A DNA stretch of 16,330 nucleotides from Pseudomonadota bacterium (GTDB lineage: Bacteria > Pseudomonadota > Gammaproteobacteria > Burkholderiales > SG8-39), in NCBI GenBank assembly GCA_021848555.1, contig JAJZUN010000012.1:1-16330 (forward strand), written 5' to 3'. Positions 12,894 to 16,330 of the stretch are shown here, in pieces (the stretch's first letter is position 1; every line of letters begins with the position of its first letter). Below the pieces are notes generated by a model that saw only the letters and a list, made by a program, of their open reading frames with translations, had not been told where the DNA came from and searched no databases. A program made the position numbers and the translations under genes.

Positions 12894-13528
12894 GCCTTCG
12901 GCGGGACTTTGATATTGCGACGCCTGAGCCATTCGTACAGGGTCGACGGCGCGCACTCGATCAGGCGCGCGATGTCGCGTTTGTTGATGCCTTTGGCGAG
13001 ATAGTCGCGGATGGCCTTGTCGTGGTCGTCGAGCTTGACCCGCTCGGCGTGGCCCTTCGGTCGGCCCAATTGGATGCCATCGGCGCGGCACTTGGCCAGC
13101 GCTTCCTTTGTCCTGATGCTGATGAATTCGCGCTCGATCTCGGCGGCAAGGCCCAGCACGGTGGCGGTGATGCGCGACTGCATGGAGTCATCGAGCCGCA
13201 TGTTTTGCTTGGCGATGTGCACAGAAACGCCGCGCTCGGCGCAGTGCTGGAGCACTTCGAGCACCTGGAGCGTATTCCGGGCAATGCGGGAAATCTCGGC
13301 GAAGATGAGCACGTCGGCCGGGTTGAGCGATTCCAATAGAGCGCCTAGCTTGCGTTCCTTCCAGGACGATTTACCGCTGGCCGAATCTTCGGTGAACTTG
13401 AGACCGGCGAAGCCGTTTGCGTTGGCGTATTCCAGAATCCCATGACGTTGGTTGTCGACGTCCTGGGCGTCGGTACTGACACGCAAGTAAGCGTGATACT
13501 CGGAAATCATGTCGAGCTGCTGGGGCAT
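12890..13528 (-). CDS. Serine recombinase (resolvase/invertase family)
   Basis: 212 residues. The catalytic domain shows YLRVSTDAQD with nucleophile Ser18 and Arg16, the TEDSASGKSSWKERKLGALL segment, and DVLIFAEISRIARN with the conserved SR..RN. The long helix region (LAAEIEREFISIRTKEALA) is followed by GRPKG and a C-terminal helix-turn-helix (KRDIARLIECAPSTLYEWLRR). The protein acts by a covalent phosphoserine intermediate to resolve or invert DNA between two sites; which job it has is not evident. GAGGT before the 13528 ATG supports that start; it overlaps the stop codon of the upstream small gene, so the two are coupled. Plasmid copies of this family often resolve multimers. Confidence 0.92.
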   Translation of the reverse strand: MPQQLDMISEYHAYLRVSTDAQDVDNQRHGILEYANANGFAGLKFTEDSASGKSSWKERKLGALLESLNPADVLIFAEISRIARNTLQVLEVLQHCAERGVSVHIAKQNMRLDDSMQSRITATVLGLAAEIEREFISIRTKEALAKCRADGIQLGRPKGHAERVKLDDHDKAIRDYLAKGINKRDIARLIECAPSTLYEWLRRRNIKVPPKA

Positions 13529-13533
13529 GGCGC

Positions 13534-13737
13534 TTACCTCGGTTTGAAACCAACACGGGCCAGCTCGTTGGCGAGCACCATCAGGCCAGTCTGCGCACCG
13601 TCGGCCTCGGCATCGTCGGCGGAAAGCTGGCGAATATCAGCCCAGCCGACACGCTTGCAGAACTCGGCCACGGCCCAAGCCTGCTCCCTGGTAAGCAGGA
13701 GGTGAACGTCGACTAGTGAGGTGTCGGGTTTAGGCAT
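13534..13737 (-). CDS. Small hypothetical protein upstream of the recombinase
   Basis: 67 residues from the ATG at 13737 (MPKPDTSLVDVHLLLTREQA). The body is acidic and helical (AWAVAEFCKRVGWADIRQL and DAEADGAQTGLMVLANELAR). No family is recognised. In-frame starts further upstream at 13776 and 13800 lie at or before the proposed -10, so the shorter form is preferred, although no good Shine-Dalgarno is seen. Its stop codon TAA is part of the recombinase ribosome binding site, so the two genes are co-expressed and may work together. Confidence 0.65.
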   Translation of the reverse strand: MPKPDTSLVDVHLLLTREQAWAVAEFCKRVGWADIRQLSADDAEADGAQTGLMVLANELARVGFKPR

Positions 13738-13771
13738 CTGGCAAGGGCGGAAATAGTTTGAAGACGTTTTA

Positions 13772-13800
13772 ATCATACGCAAGCAGGCCGGGGATAACAA
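13772..13800 (-). promoter_or_regulatory. Promoter of the small ORF-recombinase operon
   Basis: On the minus strand: TTGTTA (13795-13800), 17-bp spacer, TATGAT (13772-13777). The -10 differs from consensus at one base, the -35 at two. Transcription would begin near 13765, about 28 bases before the chosen ATG. Confidence 0.6.
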
Positions 13801-13878
13801 CAGCGTTAATGCCGGACACAGGCGAACGCGGGCAGGACAGCGGCAATCAGGCTGACACGGATAGATTGCCCTTATTGG

Positions 13879-13899
13879 AAGTCGGCGCTGGCGGGACGG
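13879..13899 (+). repeat. Dispersed repeat copy R4 (most divergent 5' end)
   Basis: AA plus the intact 19-bp core. The first two A of the full form are G, and the base after the core is T, as in R7. The second repeat family starts 6 bases downstream. Confidence 0.92.
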
Positions 13900-13904
13900 T
13901 GCAA

Positions 13905-13927
13905 GTGACCGGAATAAACGGACGTTT
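13905..13927 (+). repeat. Second repeat family, copy 2
   Basis: Matches 10802-10824 at 22 of 23 positions, same orientation. Both copies keep the AAACG-nn-CGTTT arms, so the inverted symmetry is conserved while the centre base changed. Confidence 0.8.
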
Positions 13928-14051
13928 ACTTCGAACGCCCCGAGGCTGTCCAGACTCTGGCAGAATAAGGAAGTTTTTATATACCATACGCCCCGCGCCG
14001 GTACGGGCGCGGGAGGCCGGGAAAACCCTGAATTTCCTCGGAAATTAGGGC

Positions 14052-14075
14052 AAAAGTCGGCGCTGGCGGGACGGC
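14052..14075 (+). repeat. Dispersed repeat copy R5
   Basis: 24/24 identical to R1. It ends 57 bases before the GTG start of the ATPase gene. Confidence 0.95.
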
Positions 14076-14132
14076 ATTTCTATACCAAGCGGACGCCCCT
14101 GAAAGCGTCCGGGCAAAGGGGGATTTCAGGCG

Positions 14133-14894
14133 GTGCAGTATCTGTGCTTCCAGCGGCAAAAGTACGGCGCGGACGGTGCCGAGCGTTACGTTTTGCCCAT
14201 CGTCAAGCGCAAAGACCGCAAATATGGCCCGGTGACCGACACGCAAGTTATCGGCCGAAAAACCCCAACCTTGATAACCGGCGCGCACGACAGCGGCAAA
14301 AGCCGGATGCTGCAAAAGCTCCACGAAGAGGAACGCGCCATCTGGGGCAAGAAGATCGACGCGGCGGCGCTGTGGCTGGGCGCACTTCGGCCGCTCGGCG
14401 CTTGGAGCGATGCGGAACACGTCGCGGCCTGGTGGGATGCGCGCGCGGCGACACTGGCCGCAAAAGTCGGCGCTGGCGGGACGGCGGCTAAACCCGATCA
14501 CCTGCGCCCCTGGGCGAAGCTGAAAGCTTGGGAGCGCGCCGAGGCGCTGCCCGATTACCTGCGGGACACCGGCGCGGTGCTGTTCATGGACGATTGCCAC
14601 AAGCTGGCCGGTCGAAAGCTCCAGATCGCGCGCGAATGCGCGCTGACGGCTAAGGTCTGGATCGCCAGCGCCAGCGATGAGCAGCGGATACCGCCTAACC
14701 TCAGATCTGTGATGATGCGGCGAGATCCGCAAGTGATCCGGCTCGGGACCGACGTAGCGTATGACGCCACCAACGTACTGACGTGGGTTCTTGCCCTGGT
14801 GCTGCTGGCCTCGGGCGCGTGGGAAGCCTCGATCGTGGTGGCTGGCCTGAAAGCCTTGAGCGGCGGCCGACAAGCGGCGCGGCAAGATGCGTGA
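14133..14894 (+). CDS. P-loop ATPase with C-terminal membrane segment, function unknown
   Basis: 253 residues from a GTG start preceded by AAAGGGGGA at 9 bases. Walker A is GAHDSGKS (50-57), Walker B is GAVLFMDDCHKL (147-158), a sensor-1-like KVWIASASDEQ is at 174-184, and RSVMMRR (191-197) could supply an arginine finger. A hydrophobic segment (TNVLTWVLALVLLASGAW, 213-230) near the C-terminus would anchor it in the inner membrane with the ATPase in the cytoplasm. That order recalls Zot/pI assembly ATPases of filamentous phages, but I see no specific match. Dispersed repeat R6 is translated in frame as KVGAGGTA (111-118) between Walker A and B. It overlaps the next gene by 8 bases. Confidence 0.82.
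   Translation: MQYLCFQRQKYGADGAERYVLPIVKRKDRKYGPVTDTQVIGRKTPTLITGAHDSGKSRMLQKLHEEERAIWGKKIDAAALWLGALRPLGAWSDAEHVAAWWDARAATLAAKVGAGGTAAKPDHLRPWAKLKAWERAEALPDYLRDTGAVLFMDDCHKLAGRKLQIARECALTAKVWIASASDEQRIPPNLRSVMMRRDPQVIRLGTDVAYDATNVLTWVLALVLLASGAWEASIVVAGLKALSGGRQAARQDA
14462..14485 (+). repeat. Dispersed repeat copy R6, inside the ATPase gene
   Basis: 24/24 identical to R1, read in frame as KVGAGGTA. The identity extends five more bases (GCCGC) on the A side when compared with the inverted copy R7. Confidence 0.95.
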
Positions 14895-15642
14895 CCTGGC
14901 GCGGTGGTGCGCGCGGGCTATTACTTTAGTCATAGTCACCGTCCCGCCAGCGCCGACTTTTGCGGCCGATGAGAAGGGCGGAAACCTCTGGCCCTGGGCC
15001 AGCCAAAACGCCAAAGACCCGCCGAAGGTGCAGCCTTACGAGGTGCCGACGTTCGGCGCGAAACGGAACTTTCGGGACGCCCCGGCGCAGTGGCAGAAAG
15101 CGCCGAAGATCGACGGCGATGCGATATTCCGCATGGTGGTCGCCTGCTACCCGAATAAATCGCGATGGAATCTCGATGTCGACCTCCAGGCGGCGGTACG
15201 AAATCAAAACATGGTCGACGTCACCGGGACGGTGATTGGTCAACATACCGTGGGGATAGTGGCGCGGCTGCCGCTCTACTCGGCCACGGAAATGGACCGG
15301 GAACGCGAGCGCGAATACAAGCGACGGACGGACACGGCCGGCAAGGTGGCCGAGTTCATCGGCCAGCTGGCAACGCGGAATCAGGCGCTGCGCACGCTGG
15401 CCCTGGCGGCGGCGATGGAATCGCGCGCGCAGATTCGAGTCAACGAGGGAATCGCGGACGCCGAAGAGCAGATCAAGTACCTGGACAAAGTAGCGGCGGC
15501 AGAAAACCAACTCATCACGGCCGAGGCGAAAGCCATGGATGCGCGCCTCTCCCTGGTAGCCATGTGCCGCGACGAGGAAGCGGACGCGGTTAACGCTTAC
15601 CTTACTGACCTGGCGCACCTGCCAGCAGCGGCGAAGCCGTAA
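14887..15642 (+). CDS. Exported coiled-coil protein, function unknown
   Basis: 251 residues. The N-terminus RDLARWCARAITLVIVTVP is a signal peptide whose cleavage region PPAPTFA is encoded by the inverted repeat copy R7. The mature protein starts near ADEKGG. A first domain (about 40-125) has beta-type segments such as MVDVTGTVIGQHTVGIVARL. A long charged helical part (about 130-230: EMDREREREYKRRTD, EGIADAEEQIKYLDKVAAAE) should form a coiled coil. The ATG overlaps the ATPase stop region by 8 bases, so the two proteins are probably made together and may form an inner-membrane/periplasm pair. Its stop codon TAA merges with the A-run of R8. No family recognised. Confidence 0.8.
   Translation: MRDLARWCARAITLVIVTVPPAPTFAADEKGGNLWPWASQNAKDPPKVQPYEVPTFGAKRNFRDAPAQWQKAPKIDGDAIFRMVVACYPNKSRWNLDVDLQAAVRNQNMVDVTGTVIGQHTVGIVARLPLYSATEMDREREREYKRRTDTAGKVAEFIGQLATRNQALRTLALAAAMESRAQIRVNEGIADAEEQIKYLDKVAAAENQLITAEAKAMDARLSLVAMCRDEEADAVNAYLTDLAHLPAAAKP
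14938..14961 (-). repeat. Dispersed repeat copy R7, inverted, inside a signal peptide
   Basis: 23/24 identical to R1 on the minus strand (last base T, as in R4). It is the only copy in reverse orientation. Read from the plus strand it encodes VPPAPTF in the signal peptide of the 14887 gene. Confidence 0.95.
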
Positions 15643-15663
15643 AGTCGGCGCTGGCGGGACGGC
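15641..15663 (+). repeat. Dispersed repeat copy R8
   Basis: 23 bases identical to R1, lacking only the first A. It provides the last two bases of one stop codon and ends 4 bases before the GTG of the next gene, so it fills the entire intergenic space and its GGGACGG may act as a poor ribosome binding site. Confidence 0.95.
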
Positions 15664-15667
15664 GGCA

Positions 15668-16195
15668 GTGAAATGGTTCAATCATATTTTGCTGGCAGCA
15701 GCGCCCACGGCGCTGATTGCCCCGCGCCTGGTGCCTTTGGCCATCTTGGGCGCGACAGCGCCCGACTGGATGGAATGGCTGGCCAAGCTCGCGCGGCGGC
15801 CGGTGCCACATCGAGGGCCGACGCATTGGGTGGCGGCCTGGCTGGTCGCGTTAGCGGCCGGCGCAACTTTTCCGGCGCCCGCCGGCAGCCTGATAACAGC
15901 CTTCGCCTTCGGCGGACTAACCCACGTCCTGGCGGACGCGCTGACCGTTTCCGGCGTCCCCTTCTCGCCGCTCAGCGAGCGGCGCTTTCATCTCATGGGC
16001 GGCCGGATGCGCACAGGTGCAGCCGGGGAATTCGGCCTGGCCTGGGGCGTGGTGCTGGCGTGCTGGGTCTTGTCTGGCCAACTCGCCGCGCCTAGCGGCG
16101 GATACTTGCCTTTCTTCCCGGATTGGTCGGCGAGATACGAGGCTGGAACCGCGACGGCGAAAGAGTGGCGGGACAATCGATTCAGGTTCTTTTGA
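15668..16195 (+). CDS. YdjM-family (DUF457-like) membrane-bound metal-dependent hydrolase
   Basis: 175 residues from GTG at 15668. The family's metal-ligand pattern is visible: H6 in WFNHILLAA, D33 in GATAPDW, H48 and H53 in HRGPTHW, and H86/D90 in GGLTHVLADALT. Several hydrophobic helices place it in the inner membrane. YdjM-type proteins are predicted hydrolases, some LexA-controlled; substrates are not established. An ATG at 15673 opens another frame but lacks these motifs. The gene directly follows the exported coiled-coil gene, with repeat R8 as spacer. It ends 5 bases before repeat R9. The connection with the two preceding genes is by position only. Confidence 0.85.
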   Translation: MKWFNHILLAAAPTALIAPRLVPLAILGATAPDWMEWLAKLARRPVPHRGPTHWVAAWLVALAAGATFPAPAGSLITAFAFGGLTHVLADALTVSGVPFSPLSERRFHLMGGRMRTGAAGEFGLAWGVVLACWVLSGQLAAPSGGYLPFFPDWSARYEAGTATAKEWRDNRFRFF

Positions 16196-16200
16196 CCCTG

Positions 16201-16224
16201 AAAAGTCGGTGCTGGCGGGACGGC
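16201..16224 (+). repeat. Dispersed repeat copy R9
   Basis: 23/24 identical to R1 with C-to-T at 16210. It closes the hydrolase module and lies 16 bases before the transposon target duplication. Confidence 0.93.
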
Positions 16225-16239
16225 AAATATCGGCCGCGA

Positions 16240-16244
16240 TAGCG
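16240..16244. repeat. 5-bp target site duplication TAGCG (right copy)
   Basis: Directly abuts the outer GGGG of the inverted repeat at 16245. Same sequence and orientation as 99-103. Confidence 0.9.
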
Positions 16245-16282
16245 GGGGTCGTTTCAGAAAACGGAAAATAAAGCACGCTAAG
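16245..16282. repeat. Terminal inverted repeat of Tn21-like transposon, distal end
   Basis: 38 bp from the outer GGGGTCG to the inner CACGCTAAG. It is the inverted partner of 61-98 (36/38). The transposon body continues to the right, beyond the window. Confidence 0.95.
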
Positions 16283-16330
16283 GATCAGCTAATAAGCAAA
16301 AAGGAGTCTCAGTCCCTCTTGCTCCGTGCT
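16283..16330. other. Transposon interior, distal end (partial)
   Basis: These 48 bases lie inside the transposon, next to the end opposite tnpA. They show no recognisable coding signal. Whatever cargo the transposon carries is outside the window. Confidence 0.6.

Larger units (their letters stand above)
13801..14132. other. Intergenic region with R4, R5 and two stem-loops
   Basis: No gene is seen. It contains R4, the second copy of the GTGACCGGAATAAACGG repeat, an AT-rich word TTTTTATATACCATAC (13974-13989), stem-loop CCCGCGCC...GGCGCGGG (13992-14013), stem-loop AATTTCC-TC-GGAAATT (14031-14046), and R5. The AT-rich word could hold a promoter for the ATPase gene, but I find no matching -35. 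Confidence 0.5.

Noticed and set aside
12890..13528. Recombinase as the resolvase of the flanking Tn21-like transposon
   Set aside because: It lies on the plasmid side of the transposon ends, outside the element, and its C-terminal region differs from what I recall of TnpR of the Tn21 group.
14462..14485. G-quadruplex as the function of the repeat
   Set aside because: The four G tracts are mostly GG, giving at best a weak two-tetrad structure; it does not explain the near-perfect conservation of the other bases.
13977..15014. 345-aa minus-strand open frame
   Set aside because: It lies opposite the ATPase gene, whose Walker A and B motifs, GTG with good ribosome binding site and coupling to the next gene mark the plus strand as coding. 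GC-rich codons keep the opposite strand open.
14926..15681. 251-aa minus-strand open frame
   Set aside because: Opposite the exported coiled-coil gene; it starts in repeat R8 and ends beyond R7 with no known motif. The plus strand has a signal peptide and overlaps its upstream gene.
2721..16224. Dispersed repeats as a CRISPR array or integron attC sites
   Set aside because: Spacings range from about 150 bp to 8 kb with genes between them, and the repeat has neither cas genes nor the paired RYYYAAC/GTTRRRY core sites of attC.

Overview
The window looks like almost the whole backbone of a circular, GC-rich betaproteobacterial plasmid (Rhodocyclales or Burkholderiales type, judged only from base composition and protein style). 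A Tn21-like transposon interrupts the circle, and its two ends lie at the two edges of the window. The first 65 bases encode the C-terminus of a Tn3-family TnpA. They run into a 38-bp terminal inverted repeat (61-98) whose outer edge points into the window. The partner repeat (16245-16282) sits at the other edge, also with its outer edge pointing inward. Both ends abut the same 5-bp direct repeat, TAGCG (99-103 and 16240-16244). That is the footprint of one insertion event seen from the plasmid side, so an ancestral plasmid of about 16.1 kb can be read off as 99-16239.

Layout. (1) 104-846: structured non-coding DNA, then an iteron origin with eight 17-bp direct repeats, a DnaA box and an AT-rich stretch. 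(2) 846-2652, minus strand: parA, a ParG-like ribbon-helix-helix gene and a RepA-type initiator in one operon, with a clear promoter and ACTC operator boxes. (3) 2778-10766, plus strand: an eight-gene metal-efflux operon (czcI-like, czcC, membrane-anchored His-rich protein, czcB, czcA, His-rich periplasmic protein, small lipoprotein, short CDF transporter). (4) 10767-11829: over 1 kb of non-coding DNA full of inverted repeats, a possible transfer origin or resolution region, with no relaxase in view. (5) 11830-12398: RHH antitoxin and RelE/ParE toxin. (6) 12417-13737, minus strand: a small ORF, a serine recombinase and a 138-aa basic protein whose promoter is covered by two identical GGTTACTTGTAACC palindromes. 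(7) 14133-16195, plus strand: a P-loop ATPase with a C-terminal membrane segment, an exported coiled-coil protein and a YdjM-family membrane hydrolase.

The most unusual signal is a short dispersed repeat (24 bp, invariant core close to GTCGGCGCTGGCGGGACGG) present nine times: 2721, 10918, 11538, 13879, 14052, 14462, 14938 (inverted), 15641 and 16201. It is nearly identical in all copies, has no stop codon in any of its six frames, and lies mostly at the borders of functional modules. Two copies are translated inside genes: one as a linker in the ATPase, one as the cleavage region of a signal peptide. I cannot assign it to any known element. It could mark the joints along which this plasmid was assembled.

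The metal operon would pump divalent cations out of the periplasm and cytoplasm: CDF in the inner membrane, CzcCBA across both membranes, and His-rich periplasmic proteins as probable metal binders. The RND pump carries a double-aspartate signature in its fourth membrane helix rather than the DFG...DGA form of classical Zn/Co/Cd pumps, so the usual czc name may misstate its substrate.
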